NCBI RefSeq assembly: GCF_029227915.1
Contig: NC_079883.1
Span: 14,570,001 to 14,634,000 of the forward strand
Direction of reading: 5' to 3'
DNA: 64,000 nt
Source: Hydractinia symbiolongicarpus
Lineage: Eukaryota; Cnidaria; Hydrozoa; Anthoathecata; Hydractiniidae
Made by a program: the position numbers and the translations under genes. Positions 24,452-38,877 of this stretch are shown here, in pieces (the first letter of the stretch is position 1; every line of letters starts with the position of its first letter). The notes under the pieces were generated by a model. It saw only the letters and a program-made list of their open reading frames with translations, was not told the DNA's origin and did no database searches.

Positions 24452-26377
24452 TACTTTACGTTGTCACACATTTTTTTAAACTGGATTTTTTGTTATTTTT
24501 ATTTCATGTTGTTTTGGTTTAATTTGTTATCCATTTGTTATCGTTCTTAGATAGCGGTAAGTCTTGCAATAGAGGGTAAGAATGACAGTCAAATGTCAAT
24601 CTTTTTACTTCTGTGCTTGAATAAAAATAAGATATTTTACAAAAAAGGCTGCATATACATTTACTTAGAATAGCTTCGTTAATCTCTATCGTTGATATTG
24701 TTATCAATGAGAATCCTATAAAAAGTCCTAGTGCGTTTGAATTTTTTATTTGAGATACGCAAATCGTGAAAGCACAGCAATCGCTCAACAGACAACCACC
24801 TAAATACCACCTAAGGGTAAAAAGTTTCAAGAGGAAAAATTTAGGGCATAATCTTTCGGGAGAGACCTCTTTTACAAATGTTGTTAAAATATCGATCCAA
24901 ATGTAATATCTCTCAGTAACGCCTTTCCACTTATCGCTACTCTCATTGTGGTTCAGAGGTTTGGAAGAGAGGTAGGGCATTTGTGAAATTTATCACGTTT
25001 TAAGTTGCGAAAGATAAGGGTGCTTATTCGACAGAAAAGGAAAAAAAAATAATTATAATAACATTATTAGAGAAAAAATTCCCGATTCGAGAATTTTCTT
25101 GGGTTTCGCAACAATGATCCGTAACATAAACTTTCACAGAAACAGTTTAATAACGCGCAAATGGCGAAACTTTCTACTTTTAAGGCAACAATCCTATTTT
25201 TATGCTGAATGTTCAGCGTACCTTTTTACACTACCGCAAAGCTACCAGGCGTGGTGTAAATAGTACGTTTAGTTATGTTTTGTTGCTTTGTAAATTTGTT
25301 TTTTTCCTGTGTAAGACTAATTTGATTGTAATTTCAAAAAATATTTTTTGTAGATTAGTGTTCAACAAACCGTATGTTTTATTGTGGGATGAATAAGTTG
25401 AATTCCCTTTGATGTTCATGTAATGGTGATTGTTTAATAACTCCACACGTTTTTCTTCAACTGTAAAAATATTTAGCTATTATTTGTATTTACATCGAAC
25501 ATTCCACTTCATTTACGTCATTTCTTCCTATTAATTCTGATCAAACAATAATTAGGCCTTTGTTAAAATCTGTGTGTTCGTCCGTCCTTAAAATTCAGAA
25601 GCAAAGTGGATAAAAAATTATCGCATTTGTTATTATGTGTGTCCGTAACACGACATTTTTTTGTGTAAAAACATAATACGAGTATTATTTACATAGTAAT
25701 AATATTTTTTACAGTACCATGTAAATTAGTGATTGTACACCGGCTCTTTAAAAATAAACGAGAAGTATGCGAAAAAACCTCAAAAAGTATTTTACTCCCT
25801 CCCAAAAATTCCTTTGACTAAACATTTTCGCTTTAAAACCCATGTTAAAATAAGAAAAATTAATTCTAAGGTTTTTTCACGTCTTTTTACTAGGGGGATA
25901 ACCTTTAAATCATATATTTTTATTACTGTTAAAATTTTTTTATAAGAACATGCTCTATAAGAATATCAAGACTAAAAGCAGCTTAGATGGTTAAGGATTT
26001 CCCAAGAAATATTCCGAAGAGAGAAATTCACAGTACCGTTTGTTTTTTTTCTTGGTGGAAGGAAAATGTCCAAAATATTATTTCAGCGTATCCATGCTTA
26101 GTTAGCTGCCCACATGCTAAACAGTTTAATGAAAAGTTCCCTCGTGACTAACTATTTCTTTCTTTTATTTCTGTTCCCCCGCTTTTGTCTGAAGTAAATG
26201 GAACAGCTACAATAATCAGATAAGCTATTGAAAAGATTTAACAAAATAAAGAATATTAAATGTTAAAAATAAAATAAAAAAGATCCAAACAAAAAAAAAT
26301 GAGATAGCCGTCTGTCAATTCTAATTAATCGTCTCTTACTCTCGCTTCTTAGGTTAAAGTCTGTCCTCTTTTTTGTG

Positions 26378-26411
26378 AGGGGTGGGAGGGGGTGCGGAGT
26401 GGGGGAAGGGG
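26378..26411 (+). other. G-quadruplex-prone tract
   Basis: Five runs of three or more Gs are separated by short spacers (GGGG T GGG A GGGGG ... GGGGG AA GGGG). This satisfies the standard G4 pattern on the plus strand, in otherwise AT-rich DNA. Confidence 0.6.
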
Positions 26412-29400
26412 ATACCACGTCCGTTCACTTCAAATAGCTTTAATTCTGGATAAGATATAGGCTAAAAAAAATTTGTTATTAGGAGAAGTTGTGGAAAATT
26501 TTATACCCAAGACAACATTTTGTCGAACTTGGTTGCAAAAATTTTGGGATTGTAACAACAACATGGATTTTTATGAAGAAACGTCTCTTCTGATCTAGAT
26601 ATACTTGGCTGTGACATATTAAGAGTAAATTGAGAAAATATAATTAAAAAAAAAATCTACGACGCTAATTATCAATTCAATCGGGTTGGAATATTACACC
26701 CTAAAAACAAAACCCGAATCACCCTCCTCCCCTAAAACTCCTAACACAGGAAATTTTCTAAGCAAATTTTTTGCTTTTTGGAAATGACCGAATGGTAAAA
26801 ATATTTATGGCTGGGGAAAAACAAACAAAAAATCTTCATTCTGGTCATTTTTTTACGAGAAAACTTTGACCGCAGTCGGCTAGGAATTTTTAAATTTAAT
26901 TTCTACTTTTCCTGAGAGACAAATATTTTCAACTTAAAATATTTCGCCATCTAGCCCTTCATTCTACTTAACAACTCCGACAACACTTCAGTGTTTTCCT
27001 TATTTTTTAACATTTCGTAATTCTGTTTATGTTGTGGTGTATTGGTGTGCTTTCTGCACGAAAAACGTGTTTACAGCTTTCAATTTTACTACTTCTCAAC
27101 AGTTTATTGCAATCATTTAAGCATTTTGAGTGAATTTTTAAATTAGAAATGAAAACCAGAGAGTTATCTTATCTGTATAATTTATATTTTAATTAAAATT
27201 TTGTCACTTAGCTTGTTAAATATTATGTTTACCATTTTATCGCAGACTCTTAAAGTCACGTGGTCTTTTTATATATACAACATATTTTATTTTTTAAGTT
27301 CAGTCTAATACAGTCCTCTAGCAATCTAACTAAAAAAAAATTACATAAAAGACAACCCATTAATTAGTGCGCCAATTATGAATTTTTTAAGTTAATTTAT
27401 GTTAATTTCTAATTGCCTTTACTCACACGAAATTAACCTTATTTATTTTCCCGTGGACAGACATGACAAAATAAAAACAAAATGTTTTGAGAAGATGAGT
27501 CGTTTTAGTTTTTACATAGGATAATCACACAATGCTTACAATACTCTACAAAACCACACTATCTCTATTCTCTCACAATAAAACTGTAACAGATCACTAT
27601 GAAAATATTTTACACTCGTAAATTAACCTTAACATAATTATAAATGCCAGTTAAGCGACGTAATAAACTTTCTTCTTTGTTTTTTGGTGGGTGGGGAGGA
27701 ACCATGAATACTTAAAGGCTAATCGACGTGTGATTGTTTTTCTGAAAATTCAGCCCTTATGTTTAAAAATCATGTGACAACTTGATACCGAGGTTGTTTC
27801 TGTAAGGCATGTGTTACACTGCAGACAAATTTTAAGCATTGTATGCCATAAAAGAATTTTTAGAAATTCTTTTGCAATTTGGCGCCCTTGTAACACGTGA
27901 AATAGATGTCTTGGAGGGCTTAAAATCGGGACCGGCTTAAAATCAAGAGCTATTTACAGTCACCTAAGTTGATTGGTACTTTCTTTTGAGAGCTTAAGAA
28001 CTCAGTAAGCTAGTGGTACTTGGAATGCTTATAGAGAATGTCAATCAAGCAAGAATGTGGTTCAAAATGGTATGCGAGTCACGTAAGCTCTCTTTTAGTC
28101 AAGTCTTGTGTGAACGATGACACTAAATGGTGATATAGAAAATTTGACAGTGCATTGATAATTGGATCGATATGTCCATTGGAAATAATGGGGAATAGGA
28201 AATACTGAGAAAGACTATTTTCGCTATATTCTGGAAAAAGGCAAGCATTTTTGATATCAAAAGCTACTTTGCCCTTTTGAACTTGCCGTACAAAATTAAT
28301 ATAGATTCATTGGTTGGTTTGTTTGTTTCTTCATTTTGTTGTTGTTGTTGTTGTTTTTATTTAGTTTTTTTCTGTTGGCTCAGAAAACTATCCGCAATTT
28401 TAAATACACCTGGCTAAGTTTAATTTTCTTCAAAAATAGACAGACAATCCATCGCTAGCAAAACAGCGCAATAAAGTAGTTTGATGTACTACTGAAAAAG
28501 ATATGTGCATGTAGCTATAAATAGGCCTTATTCTCAAGCTATCGCTGAAGTTTAGCCTAAGTTTTTACCATACAACCCCGAAGATATAAATTTCAGCTTG
28601 ATTCGACAACTCGTGATTCTTAAAACTCATTTCAATGAAATACAAGTAAAAAAATTGTTCTAAACTTCTTCGACTTTCAATCTTAGCCGATTTCTTTTTT
28701 CAGTCTTATTCATCTAAATTTAAAGTGTATTTTTCAGGAATGCTTATCTCAACCTTTAAAAAAAGCCTATTGCAATATTACGGTACCTGACAATTTTTTT
28801 GTTCAGCGAAACTTTACAAAATATTTGTCTTTTTTATCATGTCGGTATATTTTATAATGTCTATTTTTATTTATTATACTTGTTTTATTTTATGTTTTAC
28901 TAATCCAACAGATGTATGTCTAGAACGAAAAAAATATTTTGAATTAAAATTCCACGATGGAAGAGAAAAGCAACATGGTAATGGAGCCGATTTTTTTTTT
29001 TGGATTCAGGAGGTAGACTTTTCGTGATACAGCGTGTTTGGAATAAATTAATAATTGACCTTTCTGCATTTTTATTTATTCATTTCTTTTTTATTTTGAT
29101 TTTCTAAAAATTCGCAAAAAGAAAGAATAGTGTTATCTAGAGAAGTTTTTTAAACGTATGTGGAAAAATAACGTTTAGTGGATGAGTTATGTTATAAATA
29201 AAACCACAGTTTCATTCGTGCATAAATTTCCAATACACCATTTGTTGCCGGTCTCTTCGTTTATATTTATCTAATACTAAGTAAATGACCGTGTTAAAGA
29301 AGAATGTCGTGAATTTTTAGCTTACTTCCCAGTATGGTTGCTATTCGTTTTTTAGTTTGCAGCCTAGCAGGATTGCTATTTATTTCATTCCCTAAAACCT

Positions 29401-32400
29401 GAAGGAGTGATTCTTGCTGAATCACATTCAAGCGTGGGAGGATTTTCGCATTTTTTTTATTGTGATGAAATTCATGACTACTGGACACCCTAATGAGTTG
29501 AAATTCATTTACAGTTGAAAAACACCTTCAGTTATATGTTAAAAAGAAATAAATAAAAAAGAGAAAATAATATGCATATTTGAATGGTTTTAATTTAACT
29601 GGTTAAGAAAACAACTATAGAAAAGACACGAGAAAAAAATATGTTATGGATGTTGTCCGTTGCGAGGAGAATATTGTTCAAGAAGTTGATTGATAAAAAA
29701 ATGGCGAAGAAATAATTATTGAGTTTTATTGTTACCAGCAATTTGATATAACTGTATGCGAAGTGTGCTATTCCAATTGGTATATTCTAAATATCAATAA
29801 TTAGTTTTTGGAAAATCTTTCATTTTTTTTTGACAATTAACGTATTTCGCTTATAATAATACAGAACAATTGTGACGATAACATTGTATTAGGAAGCCAC
29901 GTTATGGGTAGTTTAATCTTTAATATTCCCTGAAAGTTGCTTGACCATAGGTTTGAGTGAAGTATTTATTAAATTAAACGTGTATTTTGAAATTACGCGT
30001 CTGTAATTTCAAACCATCTTTAATTGTCATTAAAATTTTCAACAAAAAAAGAGTGATGTGGTCGTTTAAATCGAGTCATAAAGTTGAAGATCCATGGTTA
30101 CCTTAATTACTGAGTTCAGTAGGATTAATTTACTTTTAGATCGATCAATTTTCTTTAATTCTGTTGAAGTATTGAATCTTGGTAGAGTTGAAGTCGTTTC
30201 GAAAGGAGGAAACTACTTGAAATTGTCACCTTTGTTTTGTATAGAAGTTTCTCTTGCCAGTGTGCTTTTATCACGTCTCATTCTCGGGAATAATGAAGAA
30301 ATGCAGCCACAAAGACCATTGATCACGAATTAAAGTGGTTACAGCCTTTGTTCTATTCATACCCAGAAGAGATTTGCATTACGTAACTCTACTTAGTCAG
30401 TCAGGAGACATACCCCCAGATCAAACTCATAAACATTCCAAAGTTTCCTTTTCTTAACCTGTGCAGAAATTGATGCATGCCTACGCTACGAGGTCAAAAG
30501 TTAGCCCTATTCCCTTTCTTGTGCTTAAATAATAGACTTTACTTGAAGGATAAAAAAAGCCTAAATTCTACAAACGTATATTTTATGAAGTGCATATTCA
30601 CATAAATTTCATGTCAGCGGAAACCTCTACTTGAAATGACTATGTCATACTTGCAACAATTCCAACATTGTTTACAAACAAAATATCCAATCAGAATGTT
30701 CGTTTAGGTACTACCCGGTTTCTATTGTAAGCTGTAAATTCCATATACTGCACAGGAATACGGTGACTGCTTATAGGAACCGCCCAACAGTCAAGCGTTT
30801 ATACCATAACTTGTATTGCAAGTACGAGTATGCGTTTATTGTTGAGAATTGATTTATGGCTTCAATTTCGTAGCATTAAAACCTGTCTGTCTAATTGTCT
30901 GTCTAATGTGGGTTTAGTTTATGGCATTTTTGGTTTATTCGTTAAATGGTCGCATACTGGACGTACATTCTACCATCTGCTATAAGAAGTGTATATTTTG
31001 GAAATGGAAAGGTCAAGGAAATTTCATTTACTTTTGTTATGATTTGGTGTGTGTCGAGTATCTTGTAGCTGACTGAAATTCCAAAAATAACTGAGATAAC
31101 TGAAGTTGTGTTGATATGAAGTGATGACGTCACCACGGGCCTTTTTCTTAGCATTTGTGTTCGTTTTTTTGCTTCAGGGTGTTTCTCTTTTACATTAATA
31201 TTTCCATAGCGAATATGAGATCCCTTTTAGATTTTAGAAATAGCTTAAGATAAAAAAAAATATTTTTAAATTATTAAAAAGGATTGACTGGCGTATGTTC
31301 TTTCTTTTGTCGTGGTTTCCCTTCCATGTTACTAGTTTGCTGTATATCACAAGCAAAAAAATGTCGGGTAATAGAAACTAGTCTTCCTATCTCTGTTCTA
31401 TATTTTATATGCTCGTCTTCATTAAAAAATCATAAGTCGGGACTTATGATCTTTGCAAGTGATCTGCAATGCTAAATGGCAATTCTATTGCTCATAGTAG
31501 ATGCTCATAGGTCAAAATAATAACACTAATATTTCTTCATATAAAAAAATTAAGAAATAGAGAGAGAAAAAGAAGCCTTTGTGAAGTCTTTGTTCTCCAT
31601 AAATCATGTTATATCTGATTGTCGTTCCAGAGCTATGAAACTTTATTATAACCCACTAACCAGGACACATATAGTAGTGGTACCAAGAGAAACCTTACCT
31701 GCTACTTAAAAACATACATTGGGTTTTTTTTATTCTTTCTTGTTTGCCGGTTATTGGTAACCTTCCATTGACTCACGACTTTTTGTCGTCCAATGACGAT
31801 CTTTCATACGTCACATGTCATTACCTAACTGACGTTTTTTTTCCCCTTAATTTTCCTTTTATCTGTTAAACTGATTATAGTTTAATAAATATGCCAAATT
31901 AGCAAGAATACGAAGATATCCAAAAGACTTAAACTTGTTACACTGTTACTGGCAGAGTAATGGCGCGCCATTTTATAACTATTCCACATTTGCTTCAAAG
32001 AAGAGGTAAGAATTTTGCTTTTGCAAAGCATTTCTATAAATGTGTGTGATCTTTAAACTTTGAATTTTATAATCTTGCTGAGTTATCATTGGTTGATTTA
32101 AGGGGGATTGATGCATTACTAGATTTTACTAAACCAAGTCATAAAGCTACTTCTTGAACGGTTATGAGACTAAATAGTAAAGACATTTGGGCAACAAAGA
32201 CGGGTATAAATATATAAATAAAATGAATATAGAATGTTAGATTTCGAGCTGTTCTTAGACTTGGGGAACAACCTTATTTTGCTGCAAACTCGATCTTTTA
32301 AAGTCAACTCTATAAAGAGATACACCTCATTAGGAATGCGCGGAGTTTTATAGTATTAGAGAATTATAAAGATTAGATTTGAATTGAATTGAATTTTATT

Positions 32401-35400
32401 TTAGAATGATACTGAATCATTTTCGTACTTTTAATGAAACAAAAATCTAGATAGCCGGTATTTTTGTCACTTATTTGAGTCTCGTTTAGATGATAAACAT
32501 TTTAATAGAATGAGCAAGCAAGAAGGCAAATTAAAAATATTGCGTTAATTTTTAAACAACTAAAAAGAAATAGAATTAGACAGAATGAGTTAAATGTTTA
32601 CGTCATTTGATTTTATGCGCACATGAATATTTTACGGACCAAATGAAAATAAATCGCACACCTACCTCAATACCAAATTACAAAACATGATAAAATAAAT
32701 ACCAGTTATTTCTAGCTTGCGAAATAAATTTTGTATTTGACAGACAAAGTTTAATTAGAATTTCGTGGAACAATTAAGACTAAGGTTTTTAATTTCAGTA
32801 TTAGCACCTTGGTACTAGAGTGTGCATTTTATGAGCAAAGTAAAATAAGGACAAGATTGTAATTTACGAAGTAGAATATGTATTATGGTGTTAACTACGA
32901 TAGGTCAACAAGTGAAACTCGCGACTTTACATTTGCTGCTTTTTAATGCTTAAAATAATTTGCCAGAAAAATACCTACAGGACAAGCAATAACAAATAAA
33001 GTGATTTATTTTCAAAGTATTTTTATGGCGGATAGGTTTAGTATAAATGACTAGTTATTAGCCCGTGGAAATCCACTACGCTAGGCAATCATCTTTGGCT
33101 TACAGACGAAAAGCAGGGTATTATAATATAGTTTTAGAATAGGGCTAATGTCTAAAGTGTGAATGCCTAAGTGTGAATTGTCTGTTTGCTTAGCCTTTAG
33201 CGCGAGAATAGAATGGATATCTAAGTAAACGATCAATTACTACGCACACGCGTATTTCGTATCTTGGACGTGAACTTTTTTTAAACAAAGATCCCTTCGC
33301 ATGACCCTCATTGATAGACGTCCTAATGAGATCTTAAAGGGATACCCTAGGTAAAAAAACATTTATATAAAATATAATAATAAATCGTTTTTTTATGCAG
33401 ATGATTATCACTAACAAGGTAAATTTTCCAAAAAATATTTTACCGAACCCATTAAGAACGGCAATGTTTATTTAAGGTGTTCTACATATTAAAGCCTGTA
33501 TTTTTTAAAAACACTTACTTTAGGGAGAAAATGTCCAGCAATATTAGTCAATATGAAGTCCTTTGAAAGGAACAAAGCTGAGTTTAGACGTACAGCTTTA
33601 CACAATCGTCTCTTTGATGATAATAAAAGTCATTTTATTTGTGGTTTTTCAAGATGTTATTTTATTTCTTCTCAAGAGGCCTTTTTATTTGTTGCCCAAC
33701 CATGGTGGCCATTAGTTTTAAAACTAAACCAAGTGGCACACCCTTTAAAGGATAGGTTAATTTTTGTAAAGCAAAAAGATGAATGATGTACATAATAGTT
33801 AAAGTAACCAGTTTAATAATCTGAAAACAGTAGGCTATTTAGCTAGGTTAAATGTGCTTTAGCCCGTAAAATTATTATACAATGTTCTACACATGACACA
33901 GCTTCGAAACATCTGCAACAAAGGTATGACTATAGTTGATGGAGAAGGTCAAACATTTAATTTATGTAAACACAGTCGAGTTTAAGAAAAGAGGGTACTT
34001 AAAGACAAGCAAGTTTAACAAATATAATGCGAGTTGATGTTTTGATGCCAAAGTGCAGCCGAAAATGAGTCCTTATGATGTTGTTGTTGTTTTGTTGCTT
34101 GTTTTCCTTTTATTGCTGTTTTTGTTTGTTTTTGTTTTTTGTTATTTTCCTTTTTGTTGTTGGTGGTGTTGTTATTATTCTCAAGGCATGAAGTATCTAT
34201 ATCCTAAAACAGAAATAAATAGATAAGTGTTTGTTTTAAATTTAAGCTACTTTAGTCTTGCATAAGGAGCAATAGTGAAAAAGGCAATACTTGGTGCAAT
34301 ATTTTCATTTCATTGCACCAGTATCCCCCCTTTTACTTATTATTTATTGTAAAGAACATCTACCCCTGTAATAAGTAGAAAGAACATTCATATACTTTTC
34401 ACTTTGTGACCTTCGTACACGACATGGACAAGTAAGTCACGTAAAACGTGCAGAATTTCAACATGTTTTAAGTTCTATCCTAAATTTGGGGTTTATAATA
34501 AATTGGTTATACGTTGACGATCTCAGCGTGAATTAGAGACTATTACCAAGCTACGGGCTGAGTTTTTCAGGTTTGAGCAGAAAAACAAACATTAACAATC
34601 TTTTAAAGTCTTTTTTCTTTTTAAAAAGGCTTTTCTATTTTTTATATCATTTAAACAATGAGAACTCGGGTCTATAGTAAGACAGTGTGAACAATTTCGT
34701 TAAATAAGAAATTTATCTCATCCAAGCCCTACATACTCGAGGGTTACTACTAAGTTTAATGAATGGATTTATTAGACGACTTTTGTATGACTAAACAGTG
34801 TAGTAAGAGATTGTGACTGATGACTATAGTGAGAACAAACAAGTAATCAAAATAGAAATATGAGATTCTCAAAGTTTCTCTTAGAAAGTGATGCAAAAGA
34901 TAAAAAGGTTTTAAAGTACATATCTAAGTGCTCAATTAAGCTCCTAAAAGTAAGTCTGGGAAAGTAAGGTTAAGTTAAAGGGCAACTTGTGAGGCTTATT
35001 TATTTTGCTTCTTGCTTCTTATGAGTCTTAAGTCTGTTTGGACTTTGAATTTTGCTTGAACTCCTAAGGTTTGCGAGCTTGTCCTTCAAAGCTATATTAA
35101 GACCACTTTGCTTTTTTCTTTATTTCGTGCATCATAGGAGTTTTCGTAGTGACATCAGTAAAAACCGCGAGTAGATCTTTTTACATTATTTTTATATTTG
35201 TGGTCCATGAATCTTAGACATTTTCCAATAATGTACTTATTTTTAAACTTATGATGTAATTTTTTTTTAAATAAAAAGTTATTTATTTAGAAATTCATTG
35301 CAACCTAAAATGTTCCATGGCTTGTATGTGCATGCTTGGAGAAAAGAATATGATTCTTTTCTCAAAGAAGTGTGGCATAATTAAAATATTTAACTTTGTT

Positions 35401-36851
35401 TTTAATTGGTCTACGTTTGCTCCGATACTAGCTTGACCTATTACAAGTTAATCGTGCCAGTCATGCTGATGACGTGTCTTTTTGTAATAATAAAATCACA
35501 ACGCTTTTTTAATTAACCTTTGATGCGTCAATCCATGTGACAAGGCAGTTGAAGTACATATGTTCAAAACTCTCTCATTCAAAATAGGTGCATAGAATTT
35601 TTTTTTAGGTACTTAGGTTCATATAGGGAGATTGATTATGATTTCAGTTTTTATGTAAGAAATATTTCTCTTCTTTTTGATTGTCCATATTGCAAAATAG
35701 TCAATATAAATCCATTGAATTCAATTATTTATGCAAGCCTTCATTTCTGCATTATACGTAAAGACATGAAAGTTTTTTTCATAAAAATGAATCGGTGTTA
35801 CAATAAGCATAATTTATGAACGTTTAGTAATTCCATTCAAATCGGGCTATTTTTAAAATGTTGTGTGTAATATTAATTATGGAACTTGTACGGACGCCAC
35901 AGACATCGGTCTGAAAACTTGCACGATTTTTGAATATTCGGTGCCTCATTTTCTATAGTCGCTGTGTTCTACACGATTCTTTATAAGAATACCCAAATTC
36001 GAACAAGGCCGTTCATTATTATTTTTATTTTTACTATTGTTCTTAACAATAGACCTATTATTGGTAACCAGACATCCCAGCCCGAAGTTGTTATAACCAT
36101 ATTTTTATAAAGACAGCGTGGATTTTCCCTTTTAAGAAGGTACTGTACTGTGTCGGTACTGTATTATGTCAAATAGTTTTTTTTTGTCAAATAATATTTT
36201 TTTTGTTTTTTAATTCTTGTTTGTTCAACGGCTTGTGTACAGTTTTTTGTTAGTTTTTTTTTTCAATTTCGCATAATTTACATTTCGAAAATTGGCATGT
36301 ATGCTTTGATTAATAGACATCGCCATTGTATATGGCTTCTGTTTTTGTTTCGTAAATTCCCTAATATATTCCTGAAATGTTTAATATAAAATCAGATGCC
36401 CGGGCGTTTATCTTTACATTTTTTATTTTTACAGCATAGTAATAGTAGCCTATGTTCACAAATGATTTGGAGATTCTGGGATAAGTCTGGCAAACTTTTA
36501 ATGTTTTGGGGTTTTTTTCTGTTTTCCTAACCGCGGATAAGTGTTCAGTCTAAGCATTTCAAACTTTTGTATCATTGGAAAGATTAAAAAAGAAGATTCG
36601 TAGAGTTTTTTTCAAAAAAAGAGAAATGAAGAAATAAAAATATAAACGCTCTACACACCTTTACATTTTATGAGAACATAAATTTGTAAATATAAACAGT
36701 AATATAAAAAGAAATTGATGGACAAAAATACGGAGTAATTTACAAAATTAAAACAAAATATAAAATTGAAAACGAGATATGTATGATATGTAATTTGTCA
36801 ACGCAGAGAACATTTAAAAAGTTATATCTGCCACAAGGAGAGGGAAGGAAA

Positions 36852-36883
36852 GGGGGTAAGGGGCGGGTGGGTGGGATGGGTGG
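36852..36883 (+). other. Strong G-quadruplex-prone tract
   Basis: There are six or more G3+ runs with 1-3 base spacers (GGGGG TAA GGGG C GGG T GGG T GGG AT GGG T GGG). It stands out sharply from the AT-rich surroundings. Confidence 0.65.
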
Positions 36884-38771
36884 GATAGGTGTTATTAGGG
36901 ATGGGCGGAATGTGTGTCTCTGGCATTGTTAAATCTTTGACACAAAGTTATATATATTATATAAATATTTTGTCGATTAGCCGTTAAGCCCGTGGAAAAG
37001 TCCACTTAGACCAATGAGGAATAGAAACGTATCTATCATTGGAATTTTGATGACGTCAATGCAGAAAAATATTTGGGGGGAAATTTCTTTACCCGTTGTT
37101 ATATTGTGTAGGGCTGAAAACGCTGATGAAAATAATGTGTAGGATCATGTGCTTTCGACGAACTCCTCAGGAGGTATAAGGGTTTATGAAATCAGCTTGG
37201 GGGAACTTCCCAATTAGATTTCCAGGTGATTCCTTGTTACACGTGCGTTAAAAAGTAACTGACGTTATCACCTCGTTTCCAAGTTATTTAGCCTTAAAGT
37301 TATAAATGCATTTTAATAGCTTCATTTATTTAAATTGAACCATTGACGTTAAATTACTTTTATTGACATCACAACGCTTAATATGTCAATCAATATTAAA
37401 AACATGCATTTTTTCGCAACTTTAAAGGAAAATGAACACATCCACTTTGCCTGTTACAAAAAGACAAACAAAATCTTCGTATTATTATAATAGACCATGC
37501 TTTAGGAGTTTTAATGACTTCAGCAGTGCATTCTCCCCACCCCTAATAAATATATTGATCCCTGACCTGAACCTTGAACTTTGAAATCATGGACTTTTTC
37601 TATTCGGAACAAATTTTCCGCTTCTTTGTGAGTTTAAGATCACTATATAAAAAGCCCTGGGTCCGTTTCTCATATTAAAATTATTACGTATTATCAAGTT
37701 GGAGAATTAATATTAGGCTCTTGAGAACTTTTATATAGGCTGCAGAAGCCTTGCAAATACAAAAGAAGTTTAAAAAGGTCTATGATTTTAATCCCATTTT
37801 CCAGCTAAAAGAAAAGTGATAATTTGACGTAATATTGTTTTGCACTATTATGGCTTCGGATAGGCTCAAAACAATAGCTTTTCGAACCATATAACAATCA
37901 TTTAAAATATAGCATATATTTCAATTTCTCTTTCTAAGTATAAAAATTAACATTCACTATCCCTAAATTTCGTCGTTAAAGAACTGATGTTTCCAAGATG
38001 GCTAGACATTTTTTGAGAGTTCAAACCATTAATCAGAGAGGCCTTCTTTCAACACATGTAATGGTTAGCTCGTTTGAATGCAAGGTTTGCTTTTAATATT
38101 AAACAATAAACTTTAAAATATATAATAGATGATAGATAAGAGTTAGATATATAATAATTATTTTTTAACCTTTTAAAGAAGAATGAATTAGAAGCACAGA
38201 TAAGATTGATTGTTCTTTCAATGATCTTTAGTCTCAGCTGTGGAAGTTTCTATAAAATTGTACATTTCTAGAGAAGAACATATCTACGTTTTTTTCAAGT
38301 AAGAAATTTTATAAAAATATACAACGGGCTGCAAGTTTTAATTTAGATTAAGCTAAGATTTGTTTTGTTAAGAATTTATTATAATCTTCATTTAATTTCT
38401 TTTTGTTTGAATCATGATCTTGTTGTAACCAATGTAACCACTTTATTCGTGTACTTTCAGTGAGTCGTGCAATTTTTTTCTTATTTGTACTCCCTTCAAA
38501 ACTTTCTGTTTGTAATCTGACTTTTTAAGATAACGGAACTGTATCTGGCACAGCTTTTGCGTGACAAGAGAACCATTGAAAACAAAAATTACTTTGGTGT
38601 ATGTTGCCCCTTCTTGCATCGCTTTCAGAGCGCAGGTTGCATTCTTACACTTTTTTCGCCAATTTTTCCTGGTCAAAATTACGAATATTGATCAGGAATA
38701 TGTTGAACGTTGGGAAAGGATAGATAATGTTAAAGTTATGTCATTGTGAAAACGTAAATGCTTGATTAGTT

Positions 38772-38877
38772 CAACCTCGTCCCCAGGGTCTTGTGGCCCC
38801 TGAGCCGTTATTACGGAGTGGCCAATATCGTCGCTATCAACTTATCAACCAGGCAAAATGCCCTGGAAAGGAGATTG
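38772..38877. repeat. 'CCTCGTCCCCAGG' foldback copy
   Basis: The left arm caacctcgtccccagggtc at 38772 is paired with a diverged right arm (gccctggaaaggagattg) ending near 38877. It belongs to the same family as the copies at 12 kb and 55.8 kb. Confidence 0.5.

Noticed and set aside
24519-24980. 153-codon minus-strand open frame
   Set aside because: It is long for AT-rich DNA but has no recognisable domain, no clear exon signals and no supporting context. It is kept only as an unverified open frame.
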